Below, piece by piece: positions 44,531-56,159 of a DNA stretch of 64,000 bases. Origin of the DNA: Halichoerus grypus (Eukaryota > Chordata > Mammalia > Carnivora > Phocidae); contig NC_135715.1 of assembly GCF_964656455.1 (NCBI RefSeq), positions 39,938,603 to 40,002,602 of the forward strand, in the 5' to 3' direction. A program made the translations under genes and the position numbers. Within the stretch, counting starts at the first letter, position 1, and each line of letters opens with the position of its first letter. The notes under the pieces were generated by a model that had not been told where the DNA came from, ran no database searches, and was given only the letters and a program-made list of their open reading frames with translations.

Positions 44531-46567
44531 AAGTGGCTAAGAAATATGTGTACCTCATGAATTATCAAGAATATATTTGAATATGTGGGTCTGGATTTTC
44601 ATAGATAAAAAATATAAATTAAGAGATGATACCAGATGGTTTTAAAAATGCATAAATAAATTAATTCACCTAGAAATAGAGTGGACATGACAAAACAAGA
44701 GAGTCTAAGTATAGAGGAATTCCAGTATTGACACATCAGATTGAATAGCAATAGCTATGAAAGAAAACTGAGAAAAAATAAAAAGCATGTAATCTGATGG
44801 AGATTAAGGAAAGAGAATATTTCAAAAGAAATATTCATTTAGTTGTGTTGAATGTTGCTAAGATGTCAAACTAATTGGCTAAATATGCAAAGAAATAATT
44901 TCAATATTAAGATTACGGATTACTTTGTTTATATTCCAGACAAAGACTTATACAATTTGCCTCCATGTATCATGCCTAGAATTAAAACTAAGGGGGATTT
45001 GAAATATTAATGAGTAACATTGCATCAATAGATTTTTAGATAAAACCCTTAGAGAAGAATAAAATCGCATATGTGTTTTCTTACGAAATGAAATTGATCT
45101 ATAGCATTAATTAAATTTAGGAATTGTTTATATTTAATCAGTCTTTACAGAGTGTTATAAAATTGTATGAACTTAGGAAAAGAAAGTAATACATGGGGTT
45201 GTTATCAATTCTATTAAATATGGTATAAAAACTGTTAGCTTTTGATGATAATATTTACAGATACCTAGTACAAGTGTTAATACTTGTACTAAATGTTTTA
45301 TATCAAGTAAATTGAAATTCTTAAGTGTGTAAGAATTAGACTTATATTTATTAAGAATAAAATCTTGCATGACATTCAGAACAAAGAGAAATATTCTTTT
45401 GTCCATCACCATTTCATGTTTTACTTCAAATGCATTGATGTTTAATAGCAATTACTTGAATCAAAGCAAAATTAATCCTTGTTTCATCTGTAGTTAAAAA
45501 ACACCTATGCAGTTTTCAGAATTCAAAGATAAACATACATGGGATTCTGTTTCCTACCCACTCCATTATTGCAGGATTCCCCAGAAAAGCTCCAGTCTTA
45601 CAAAAGCATCTGCTTGTATTTAGTGATAATCCTCTGTACTATTAGTTTTGTCTTTTGGGATAGGAAATTGATTACCTGACCTTAACATAGTGAAGACTTT
45701 GCATGTGTCTTGCCTTCTGCCTCAGACAGTAAATTAGTTATATAAACAGTGAAAAATAATTAAGAGTACAATGATGCTTTAGTTTGATTAGAAAAAAATT
45801 TGAGAAAATGAAAAATAGGCTTTTGTTTTTATTTTCCATAATATTTCTTAATTTTATTTACTTTTATTTATTATTTTTATTTTCCATAATAAATTACAAA
45901 TTAAAATTCTACTGCCTTAAATAATGCATTTTATGGTGAGTTTTTGTAAGCACATCCATAAACATTTTAGCAGAGAGAGATGATGGGTAAAGGAGTGACA
46001 CTTAATAGAATTACCTATCAGGATGCCTGTGTTTCTATCCAAAGGGAGAAGTGCTTTTCAGCTTGGGTACCTACAGAGTATGACAATACCCGTTCATAAA
46101 CTGAACAAAACCGATCAGTTACAAAAAACAAAGAATTGAACATCTTATCTTACACATACTTGGCTAGTTAGTACTGAAGAATTAAAAATTAGTCGAAATA
46201 CAACTCTGAATAACAAATATTTTATGTGCATGTAATTTTCATTTAATTATTTACAAAATAAAATTTATATTGTCCTCAAATATAGTAAACATTCAGCCAT
46301 AACTGACAAATTCTATTTCTTGTCATTACAATAAATTCCCAGCATCTCATAAAGTCTTATGTCACAGTATAAGATAAACTCTATTGAGAAAAACTCTATT
46401 GAGAAAAAAATCTGTATTTCCTTCTGCTAAGTACCTAGTGTTCTATAAGCCTTGACAACAACTTCAAGTTTTTTCTTGGATTCCGACAGAAATGCAAGTG
46501 GAAAAATAAAAACTTCATGAAGGCAGTACTATGATTGTGAATTCTTGGAGTGTGTGGAAAATAGACA
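44531..46567. other. AT-rich DNA, no gene recognised
   Basis: About 2 kb. Small local duplications are present: 'aactctattgagaaaa' twice at 46378-46409, and 'ttattttccataata' twice between 45826 and 45892. The 92-codon - frame at 45173-45451 has no motif. Confidence 0.45.
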
Positions 46568-46720
46568 GTATATTTAATATATTAAGTATATTAAATATAT
46601 AATATATTAAGTATATAATTAAATATATAATAAATTAAATAAATCTATACATACTATATGTTAAATACACACACAAACATATGTGCATGTATATATGTAT
46701 ATATATATACACACACACAG
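46568..46720. repeat. TA-rich low-complexity tract with (AC)n
   Basis: ATATTAAGTATATTAAATAT-type near-palindromic copies, then TATGTATATATATATACAC and ACACACAC. The 60-codon - frame (Y-I-Y-I-H repeats) is this simple sequence. Confidence 0.9.
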
Positions 46721-47199
46721 ACTGGTATATACTAGTTTGTTTCAAATGCGATTTGAAAATGTGATTTTTTTTCCCTCCAAGTTTACCTTTTCTTTCAAAA
46801 TGTAACCTTCGAAACATCCTAGAATTCTTTTTAAGTCTTCACTTTTTACCTGATGTGGGCCAGAGGCTCCACTTTCTCCTCCATCACTTTCAACAATACA
46901 AATCATGTCCCCAGTGCCCCTTAACCCTCTGGGTTCAGTAAAGCTTTATTTTAGTTTCTGTAGATTGCACTTAACTTCTAATTTGTTTAGATATGCACTT
47001 TAAAGGATGTTTGTCTTGTCCAGTATTTGCCTTATGCCAGTATTACTAAGTTTTTATTGTAATAGGGTTTCCAAATATGTAGCTTATTATATTTTTGAAA
47101 TCAAATTATCATAGCATTGTGATATCTTGTTAATAGATGTGGAAATTTTCCACATCATTTTTTTAATTTAAAAATTATCCTTGTTTCTCTTGTGCTTGT
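46721..47199. other. Unassigned T-rich DNA
   Basis: No gene; a GC-richer patch is at 46855-46940. It may include the start of the antisense L1 that follows. Confidence 0.35.
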
Positions 47200-48265
47200 A
47201 TTTCCTTCACTCATTTTAAGATAACGTTTTTCTCTAAGTGTTGTGAAAAAGTAGCATCGAAGTTTTTATTGGATTGTTTTTAAAAGTTTGGATATATTGA
47301 TCAGTTCATAATTTTGAATATTGCCATCCATTAGCATGGACAATCTCTCCCTTTAGTCAGATTATTTTTAAAGTGATATTTGTAATTTCTTCATCAATGT
47401 CTCCTAAAATTTGATGTTTTCTAAGAAGCTTGTGTTATTGTTGATGGAAAATTTATTCTGTTGCTTATTTTTTTTAGTTAATGTTTTTCATTAATCTCTA
47501 TACAATTCCTTGTCTTCCGGTTTATTGAAGCAATAGGTCAGACGTTTACTATAATAATGTCTGTAAAGTGGCTAGCCATAAAAACTCCAGCACCACATTC
47601 ATCTGTGGGGCACTCCCCACAAAGACAACTGATTGTGCTATTCTCATCCACTTTAAAATATTTCAGAACAGCCACCCTAACCTTCTTTTTCTTATGCTTA
47701 TACTTGGGAGTGGTGTAAGACTTACTCTTCCTTTTCTTGGCATCACGAAGTCTCAACACAAGATGAAGAGTGGACTCTTTGAATATTGCAGTCAAAGTAC
47801 ATGCATCTTCCCATTGCTTACAAAAATCAGTCTCTGCTGATCAAGAGGAATTCCTTCCTTATCCTGGATCTTGGCCTTTACGTTTTCTATTGTACCTGGG
47901 GATTCAACCTCGAGAGCGATGGTCTTCCCCATAAGGGTTTTCATGAAAATCTGTAACTTGGTGGTGGTTCCGCCACAGATGGTAGATCAGAAAGGGATTC
48001 TATTGTATTTTTTTAATTAGTTATTACAATTTTATAAACTCAATGATCATTTGCATATGCTTATCCTCTATCCACAAATTTTAATTTTGATTTTAAAATA
48101 CTTTTTGATATACTATTTAGGCAGTTATATTTTCTGCAAATGATATTTTCATTTCTTTCTTGCCAATAATCATGATCCTCATTTCCTTTTTCTTGTCTTA
48201 TAGAATTAGCTAACTTCCAGTATAATGTGAAATGACTGAAATATAGCAATTTTTGTTCCCACTAA
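47200..48265 (-). mobile_element. Antisense L1 ORF2-type relic
   Basis: Best support lies on the far side of the pseudogene: 'ttctgcaaatgatattttca', 'tttctttcttgccaataatc', 'tttttcttgtcttatagaat' and 'tagctaacttccagtataat' (48130-48225) follow the reverse complement of an L1 ORF2 region. The near side (47200-47460) is T-rich and is inferred to belong to it. The RPS27A retrocopy splits it. Confidence 0.5.
47468..47996 (-). pseudogene. RPS27A: RPS27A (ubiquitin-eS31) processed pseudogene
   Basis: The parent gene makes ubiquitin fused to the 40S ribosomal protein eS31. This - strand copy has no introns. It carries 5' UTR-like 'ctaccatctgtggcgg' and 'aaccaccacc' next to the start, the ubiquitin text ([44 protein letters not shown]) and the eS31 tail ([44 protein letters not shown]). 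It is dead. The ATG is TTA. Deletions near ubiquitin residues 47-60 shift frame into a TGA. The Gly-Gly junction is lost (RLRD-AKK). A second frameshift near the end removes the last two zinc-finger cysteines in frame, and the original stop reads GAA. A T8 run at 47468-47475 is the poly-A tail complement. The direct repeats attctgttgctta (47455) and attctattgtatt (47997) are its imperfect target-site duplication. Confidence 0.95.
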
Positions 48266-48390
48266 GCTGAATTGAAATGTTTCTAAAGTCTGATCACTAT
48301 GGATGACCTTAGCTCTACATTTTTAAGATCCCCTTTACTAAGCTAACTAAGTTCCCTTCTATTCTTAGTTTTTAATGATGTATGCATTTT
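48266..48390. other. Unassigned DNA
   Basis: Short non-coding stretch before the next SINE. Confidence 0.35.
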
Positions 48391-48620
48391 GGGGTGCTGG
48401 ATGGCTCAGTCAGTTAAGCGTTCACCTTTGCTTTGGCTCAGGTCATGATCTTGTGGTCATGAGATCTAGCCCCTAGTGGGGCTCTGTGCTTAGTGTGGAA
48501 TCTGCTTCAGATCCTCTCTCCCTTTCCCTCTCCCTCTCCCTCTAGCTCCTGTGTGCTCTCTCTCAATCTCTCTCTCCCTCTCAAATAAATAAACAAAATG
48601 TCTAAAAAATAATAATAATA
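48391..48620 (+). mobile_element. Old SINEC copy, sense
   Basis: Head GGGGTGCTGGATGGCTCAGTCAG, an extra repeated CTTTG ('cacctttgctttggctcagg'), the older body and tail AAATAAATAAACAAAATGTC, then AATAATAAT. The flanks 'aatgatgtatgcattt' (48374) and 'aatgtatgtattt' (48622) look like an imperfect duplication. Confidence 0.92.
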
Positions 48621-48634
48621 AAATGTATGTATTT

Positions 48635-49032
48635 AAAAATCATCTATACACTTAATCTTTAGTTATTTTTTACTTTGGTTTTTACTTTTATATGTTTTAT
48701 ATTTATTCAGTTAATGTGGTATTTATTAATAAATGTTCTCATGTTTATCTAGAAAAAATACCGCTGAATGTGATACGGGTGGATTCTTAGAAAGATAATA
48801 AATAACACCCTTTCCTTCATCTAAACAATTAGAAAAAACAATTTTGGTTGATTGATTAAGAAGGAAGATCAAAGGAGTTCAGATTATTATTTATATTCCC
48901 AAAAAAGACTGTAATAAGGTAGTGCGGCTTATTTTTCTTATCCATGTAGACTTGCTAATTCTTCTGTTCAAAATTAGATAGATTTCCTCTTGGCGTCATT
49001 CACACTGCTGGAAAATCCCAAGTCTTTCCATT
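48635..49032. other. Unassigned AT-rich DNA
   Basis: No gene or named repeat. Confidence 0.4.
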
Positions 49033-49048
49033 AAGATTCTGCTATGGT

Positions 49049-49248
49049 GGGGCGCCTGGGTGTCTCAGTCGTTAAGTGTCTGCCTTCGGCTCAGGTCATG
49101 GTCCCAGGGTCCTGGGATCGAGCCCCGCATCGGGCTCCCTGATCAGCGGGAAGCCTGCTTCTCCCTCTCCCACGCCCCCTGCTTGTGTTCCCTCTCTCGC
49201 TGTGTCTCTCTGTCAAATAAATAAATAAAATCTTTAAAAAAAAAAAAA
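49049..49248 (+). mobile_element. SINEC copy, sense, young-looking
   Basis: GGGGCGCCTGGGTGTCTCAG head, low-divergence body, and AAATAAATAAATAAAATCTTT followed by an uninterrupted A run. Target-site duplication aagattctgctatggt (16 bp, perfect) at 49033-49048 and 49249-49264. The 84-codon - frame is SINE plus flank. Confidence 0.98.
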
Positions 49249-49264
49249 AAGATTCTGCTATGGT

Positions 49265-49537
49265 AGGTAATCTTTGGGTTTTCCCTGTTTTCTTTTTTTC
49301 TTTAATTAGATTTCTAATTTGCCTTTCTATGTCTATTATTGTCACATTTATTTATGTATTTACATATTTAAACATATAAATATATCTTTATGAGAATGGA
49401 AATCTCTAGTTTATTTGTAGTATATATTTGCTTTATCTGGTAGGTTTTATTATATATTAATTCATTGAAATTCAGTTCTGTTTCAAAAGTATTCTGATTT
49501 CTATTGTAGACTATATATTTTTTCTATTTTTCTGTTC
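49265..49537. other. Unassigned AT-rich DNA
   Basis: T-rich, TATTTA-rich; perhaps old L1 5' or HAL1 debris, not placed. Confidence 0.3.
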
Positions 49538-49556
49538 AAAAAAGACTATTTCTTTT

Positions 49557-49732
49557 GGGCGCCTGGGTGGCTCAGATGGTTAAGCGTCTGCCTTCGGCTC
49601 AGGTCATGATCCCAGGGTCCTGGGATCGAGTCCCGCATCGGGCTCTCTGCTCCTTGGGAGCCTGCTTCTCCCTCTGCATCTCTCTCTCTCTGTCTCTCAT
49701 GAATAAATAAATAAAATCTTTAAAAAAAAAAA
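49557..49732 (+). mobile_element. SINEC copy, sense, young-looking, short body
   Basis: Head GGGCGCCTGGGTGGCTCAGATGG, a shortened pyrimidine body ending CTCTGTCTCTCATGAATAAA, TCTTT and an unbroken A tail. Target-site duplication aaaaaagactatttctttt (19 bp, perfect) at 49538-49556 and 49733-49751. Shares its short CATGAATAAATAAA tail type with the copy at 56358. Confidence 0.98.
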
Positions 49733-49751
49733 AAAAAAGACTATTTCTTTT

Positions 49752-50040
49752 TTTACTCTATTTGTGTGTAAATCAGATTAGTATGTCCTGGTAGTTTTAA
49801 AAATTTTTATTTATTATTAAGATGAGTATTTATTATTATATTTGTGGTTATAGAGTTTGTTCACTCATTCAATAAATATTTGTACATCACCCACTCTGTG
49901 CAAGATACTTTTCTAAGAACTAAGACTACATCAGTGAATCAAACAGATACAAACCCCTAATTTAATGGATTGCATATTCTAGGGAGAAATTTGGGAGGGG
50001 AAAGCAAGATAAAGAAGCAAAATACATTGTATGATAAAAT
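49752..50040. mobile_element. Old L2-like repeat end
   Basis: 'tcactcattcaataaatatt', 'cactctgtgcaagatacttt', 'catcagtgaatcaaacag', 'ggattgcatattctaggga' (about 49860-49985) match the ancient ACAAATATTTATTGAGC-type repeat. The first 100 bp of this interval are unassigned. Confidence 0.5.
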
Positions 50041-50460
50041 CTAAGAGAAAAAAAACAGCATATAGGGAAAAGGAATAAGAATATCAAGAACTATAATGGC
50101 TCCAAATGTTTATCCTGTTTTCAGACCAACACATTAGCTCACCACAATATTATGGATATTGATTAAAGAGATGAGACTCTGGGTCAGAGGTAAATGACAT
50201 TATTACTGACGGGATAGCTAAAATCATGAACATTAGCATATTTGCCTCAGTTCTGCTTGAACCTGAGTCCCACAGGGGCAACACTGATAGGCCAAGAAAG
50301 ATGCCTGTACCCACAGTTTGTTAAATTACAGAAGAGGAACCTGGAGCATAAAGAACCTGAATCTTTTATAATAGAGAGTAAAAATACCTGTCATTTGTTC
50401 TGAAGGAGACACTATATTTTCCAAGATTGTTTATCATACAAACATAGCAGAACGATAGTC
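50041..50460. other. Unassigned DNA
   Basis: No open frame or recognised repeat; moderately GC-richer around 50250-50300. Confidence 0.35.
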
Positions 50461-50506
50461 AAAAAAAAAAAAAAGAAAAAAAAAAAAGCCAAAACAAAAC
50501 AAAACA
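50461..50506. repeat. A-rich tract with AAAAC repeats
   Basis: A14-G-A12 run followed by AAAAC copies. It may be a decayed retroposon tail, but no head was found upstream. Confidence 0.85.
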
Positions 50507-50549
50507 GCTTGTGTCTTTGTTCACAAGACCTGCAGAAATGTAAGAGCCT

Positions 50550-50680
50550 CAAGTGTCTCCCCGTAATATTCACCTATTGCTTTTACAACATCCTGGCTTC
50601 AGTTTAATTTCCTCATTTGTAAATTGCTGTTGGGCATTCTGAATAATGTGACTAACAGTGGCTGAGATCAAATCTGTTCT
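50550..50680 (+). mobile_element. Possible MIR scrap
   Basis: 'cttcagtttaatttcctcat' and 'ttgtaaattgctgttggg' resemble the MIR segment ...CAGTTTCCTCATCTGTAAAATGG.... Only this short stretch supports it. Confidence 0.35.
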
Positions 50681-52530
50681 ATATGTCTCACAGAGAACTC
50701 AATTAAGGCTGTCCTCTACAGGACTCCAAACAGCAGAATTTATCAGAGAACAGTCCACCAAGGGACCATGTTTAAGCTCATTTCAGAGAAATCATCCTAG
50801 TCATGTGAGGGCTACATGATCTACTAGTAATGTTTCTTTAAATATTTGCAAGTATTTCATGACCACTTGTAAGGTGTATGTCACGATTTCAGGAGGGAAA
50901 TAAATTAATTCCTAGGGTTGAATCCAGAGCAGAAGCATAGTTCCAGAGGCCCATAGAAAGAAAGTGTTGGTTACAACTACTGGGGCCTTGAAAGTTGTAC
51001 TTACATCTGCTAAGAGGCACAAGTTGACAATATCTCCAACATAACCTCACAAATGAGTGGTAGGTCCTAGGGTTTCCAGTTCAATTGAATAATTGAGTTC
51101 AGTTCTTGTTTTTGGAGGGATAGTTATTTCAACCTGCCTAACTTGCCCAAACCAACAACCAAATGACGTTCCTTTAGCCCATGGAAAGACAGAGAAATAG
51201 CCAAGAGGATGGGAGTGAGAAAAACATCCTGAGGTATTGACAGGATTTTGTGGGGCACCTACAGGATCCAGGGCCATCCCTTTTGTTTCTGACAGGCACT
51301 TCAAAAGCTAAGGAAAAGAGTGATCAGATTGTGGCAGGGTTTTTTTTTGACTGCCAGAAAAATTGAGCATTATAAATATGCCCACATAATCCCAAAGAAC
51401 TTTATTTAGTGCACAGTCCTCTGAATTGTGTCAGCAATTATCATCTACCTCTGCTGGTAGAGGTTTGATAAAAATGCAGTCAGGACTGAGACAGCTGAGG
51501 CTTCTGACTTGCCAACTAACAGGGCATCATCTATAGAGTGAGATCTTAGGACATCAGAGAGAGAGACACACATGCTAAATTCTGACTAACCTACTGGAGA
51601 AAAAATTCCAAAAAGAATTTGTCTCACTAACATTTCTCTACATGAAACTCTCCATTATCATGATAATACTCCCTAGTACTCACGGTAGAGTGAAGTTCAA
51701 ACATGTAACTCATTAATTTCTGTTATGCCCTCAGATGTAGAAGCAACAACAGTATATTGATTTGGCCTAAAGGATCTCCCATACAAGGTCATGTTAGTGC
51801 CCCTTTCCCACTGTGAGATTTGCCAAACACTATCCACTGAATTTGGGCACCCCTACTGCCCCAGAGTAAAAGGCAGGATTGTAACTTTGGTGCCTGCATC
51901 TAAGAGAGACACGAAAGTTTTATTTCTTCTTCTCCCCAAGTTACTCACAATACACAGACCAATGTATATGGTTTTCAGTTCTCATTGTGAACAATGTGTC
52001 TTTGGCCTACCTCTAATCATCTTAAAGCATGTTAGATGTTAGATCAGGATAGAGAGAGAGGAAGAGGTCAGGGTTGTAGAGAAAGTGGTTCCTTACTCTT
52101 CTCTAGTTATCAAGTCTTTTGAGGTACAGTGGCATTCCAAGATTCTAATAACAAAGACTAACAAGGAAAATTTGTTTATAGGTCCAGCGTCAGTATGATA
52201 AAGCATGGGAAAATGATGGATTTGAAACAAATAGAAACTAAATCAGTAACTGGCATGGCCCACTCTTTTGTCTACTCACCTCCCATATATACTATTCTTG
52301 AAACCTAGTAAGATGTAGCTATTTCTCTTTCAAATATAGATAGTTTTACTTTCTTCCCAAAATACGGAGGCAGAAATTCTTAGTAGTAATTGTATAAATC
52401 TCCAGTTATATTAATTCCTGTCAAAGTATTACTGAACATGGTGTTCAGTAGTACTTTAACAGAAATTTAGGAGAAATTGATAAGATTTAATTGTGGAAGT
52501 TAACAAAAATTATATATGAAATAAAAATGG

Positions 52531-52722
52531 GAGGTGCCTGGGTGGCTCAGTTGGTTAAGCATCTGCCTTTAGCTCAGGTCGTGATCCTGGAGTCTCGGGA
52601 TTGAGCCCCACTTTGGGCTCCCTATTCAGCAAAGAGCCTGCTTCTCCTTCTACCCCTCACCCCGTTCATGCATGCTCTCTCTCTCTTGCTCTCAAATAAA
52701 TAAATAAAATCTTAAAAAAATA
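52531..52722 (+). mobile_element. SINEC copy, sense, inside ERVL-like relic
   Basis: Head GGAGGTGCCTGGGTGGCTCAG, mildly diverged body, AAATAAATAAAATCTTAAAA. Target-site duplication aaataaaaatgg at 52519-52530 and 52723-52734. Confidence 0.95.
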
Positions 52723-54354
52723 AAATAAAAATGGAAAGAAGCACAAAGAATAAAATTTTATATATGCACACACATACATATAAACATAACAAGCAAGGAG
52801 AAAATATGCAAAGCTACTAAGGTCATCATTGTGAGGCCATTAGTCGATAGCTATGACTTCATTCTTCTACCATCCATTCCATATTTCCTTTGACACTGGT
52901 AAAATCTTCAAATGGTGTGAGTTCCTTACTTTGTAGAGTTACATAAATCTTCATTTTTGAATGGCATGGCTTTCAAAATTTCTGCCTTATTTTGGATTCT
53001 ATAGCTTCCTGTTTATTTTTCCTATGGGAATGGAAGTACTAAGAGGTGTCCTAAGAGAATCCCCTGGTCTCCAGACATTCTCTTTCTTGTATTCATCATA
53101 CAGCAGTAATCCAATTTCTTTTGGGTAACCAAAATTAATCATTCTGTCCAGTAGAACCACCCCTTTTTTGACATGTTTTTTTAGTAGTGTATCCCAGAAT
53201 GACTAGGTGCTGATCTCATCTTCCAATTCAGTGGAACCATGGTTGTGTCCGTTAGTGGAAGCAAGTGAGAAGTAAGATCTCCAAACCGTCAGAGGTAAAA
53301 GTCATTGGCATAGGAAGCGAAACTTTCCTGAGGGGTTTATTAAGAATAATGGAAGACCCACATGTACTTCCATTCCTTGATTCCCAGACCCATGTATTCG
53401 GGTTATGGGGGGAGACTGCACCATATTATGGTCCTTCATTGAAAGCATATCCTTATTTGTGAGTCAAAGCTCCATCTATTCAGAGTGTTGTGTCCTGATA
53501 TGTGCCATAACTGAGTCTGAAGACATTCATTCAGAAGGTTCTGAGTAAGGGGATTTGTATTAAGATCAGTTAATTGAATGGGTGTGAACTCATTGCTTTA
53601 TTTCCTTTTCAATAAAAGTAATTTCTTCATCAGAAACTCTATTCTGTATAGTATATAATGATAGATGGGCATTCTGGATGTGCATGGATGGTGGTGCCAG
53701 CAGAAGCATTACAGGCAAAGGAGGCAAAACTGTATCCAGAATATGTGTCTATTCTAGTGAAGATAAATCTCTGTCTCTTAATAATGGAAGATATCCAATG
53801 CAATCAGCCTGTCACTAGACTGCTGGCTGGTTCTCTGGGTAATGGTTCTATATTATGGGCTCAATGTTGGACTCTGCTCTTGATAGATCTGTAGCTGAAC
53901 AGTAGTGGTAAGAGGTAAGTCTTAGACTCCTTTCTGCCAACATGACCACTTTATTTATGAGCCAGTTGAACAAGTACTTAAGATATCTGGGGAAAGAGTA
54001 TGACTCACATCCATAGAGCATATTATTTGTCTATATGATTACTAAAATCCTCTGATTAAGTGGATGCATTTTGGTGGGCATTCAAATATCTTTAAAGTCT
54101 GTACCTTTTCTGAGAGATTTGTCTACATATCTGTTTTTTTTTTTTTTAATCTACAACTTTTCTCACATTCAAATGTGGTATAGGTTGCCTTCAATCCAAA
54201 AAAACTTACTATGCATTGTGCTGCAAGGTACAGCAACTTTTCTTCACCTTAGAGGGGTTGTCTTGGCATGCTGCCGACCACTGAACCCCCAAAAACTTCA
54301 TTTAGGTAGCAAGCCCCTAAGGTTTTGTTGTGTTTATCTCCTACCCCCTATTTC

Positions 54355-54550
54355 AAGGGTTGAAAAACGTTTTCTGCAAAGGACAATATAATAAATATTT
54401 TAAAATCTGTGGTAGATATGATGTCTGTCACAACTACTCTGCTGCTCTAGTATAAAAATAACCAAAGACAGTATGTAAACAAATGATCATAGTTTTGTCC
54501 CAATAAAACTTTATCTCTAAGATTGAGTTTGTCAATCTCTCCTCCAGTTG
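54355..54550. mobile_element. Nonautonomous DNA-transposon-like relic
   Basis: The order 'cgttttctgcaaaggac', 'ataataaatattttaaaat', 'tgtcacaactactctgctg', 'gacagtatgtaaacaaatga' and 'ttttgtcccaataaaacttt' matches a common mammalian MITE-like element. The ends 'gggttgaaaaacg' and 'gtttgtcaatctctcc' are weakly inverted. I do not give a family name. It interrupts the ERVL-like relic. Confidence 0.6.
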
Positions 54551-55444
54551 GAATATGTCATACTAAGATATGATATATTCCATATCTTCTTACTCATTAC
54601 TTCTTACTCATTAGATCTAATCAAAATGATGCAATTGGTAATGAGCAGTGGAATGTGAAAAAAATAAAAGGAAAAAAATCAAAATATTTACAGACAATGG
54701 TATGACAAAGAACAGAATTGACATTGCCCTGAGACAATTGTGAAGCCACACTGTTGGCCCTACTAGGTAAGGGAAAATTGCTTCTCATATTATATATTGA
54801 TATAGGGAAGCCAGTATTAGCCAAACCAATAGCTGCATACCAAGGGCCAGGGGTGATGATTTGCCCAATAAAGAGATTACATCAAAATAGCAGTTGCAAC
54901 TCAAGTTAAAACCAGAATAAGCTGGAAATACTACAGTTATTATTCAAGTACCCTCTCCTCTGACTGTGTGCAGACTAAACAGGTGACATACATTGAATTT
55001 AATAATTGTTACTATGAATGATTTTTTAGATACATTTATCATGGCATTATCACCTGCAGTTTCACCAAGGACGTGACAGTGTTTCTGTTTAATTATCTTG
55101 GTAAGGAGGGGACATTAGGAGAAGTCTCATTATGATAGAAGATGACTGTGACAGAGTTGAGGAGAATGAACATACCCTTGCACGGCATGTGCCCCAGAAA
55201 AAAATGTATTACAGGTTTTCAAGTATAGAAAGGCAAGTTGCTGAGAAGAAACACCACGGCATGACACTTCTACTAACAAGGAAAGCTGTATAACTCAGGG
55301 TCCAAAATCCTGAGTTTCATCTGGGTCCAAAGTTTCCATTCCAAGTTTCAGGATCCCTTATTTTTCCTAACCTACACCCTATTTATCACATGAGAAACTT
55401 GTTGAGGCTGTAAATCCAGCTGCCATTGCACACAATTAATTTTT

Positions 55445-55676
55445 TTTTAAGATTTTATTTATTTATTTGAGAGAGAGAATAAGAGCGAGCAAGAGCCAGC
55501 AAGAGAGAGAGAGAGAGGGAGAGAGCATGAGCAGGGGGAGCGGCAGGCAGAGGGCAGAGGGAGAAGCAGGCTCTCCACTGAGCAGGGAGCCTGATGCAGG
55601 GCTCGATCCCAGGACCCTGGGATCATGACCTGAGCCGAAGGCAGACACTTAACTGACTGAGCCACCCAGGTGCCCC
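55445..55676 (-). mobile_element. SINEC copy, antisense
   Basis: AAGATTTTATTTATTTATTTG, an expanded GA/GC body (AGAGCGAGCAAGAGCCAGC), CATGACCTGAGCCGAAGGC, GAGCCACCCAGGTGCCCC. Target-site duplication cacaattaattttt at 55431-55444 against cacaattaaatttt at 55677-55690. The two - frames here (82 and 61 codons) are SINE. Confidence 0.96.
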
Positions 55677-56159
55677 CACAATTAAATTTTGTATTTCTTT
55701 TTAACAATGTTGGTTCTGATGATACAAGAAGTAACAGATCATTTTATGGCTGTCATGGAAGTTCTTTAGTTTTCGGACTGAATTTAAACTGAGAGTTAAA
55801 GACTTGAGCTGGTCATTTTCTTTCTATAAGCAGTGCATTCAAAGGAATGCATGTAACACCACAGTTAGACAGTGGTCTGTAATTACCCCAGAAACAGTCA
55901 AGTGGAGCAGCCTCTTGGGCTCTCAAGGTACCTGGTTCTGTTAGAATTTTATCACGATCAACCCCATGTGATGACTTGATAAATGAGAAGCCACTCCATG
56001 CTGTGCATTACTAGCTTCCCAGTGACCATTTACAAGGAGCTCAGCACTACACTGAAACCCAATCCAACCGATCGTAGAGAGGCTGTCGGCAAGAATCACT
56101 CCTAGTGTCAACTCTGTATCAGTCAGATCCAATCGGGAGTCAGGAAAAACTCTTATTTT

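Noticed and set aside
47538..47840. Two opposite-strand frames (85 and 90 codons) as real genes
   Set aside because: The - frame is the eS31 part of a broken RPS27A retrocopy; the + frame is its antisense shadow.
50461..50506. Tail of a processed pseudogene or SINE at the A-rich tract
   Set aside because: No retroposon body, head or flanking duplication could be found beside it.
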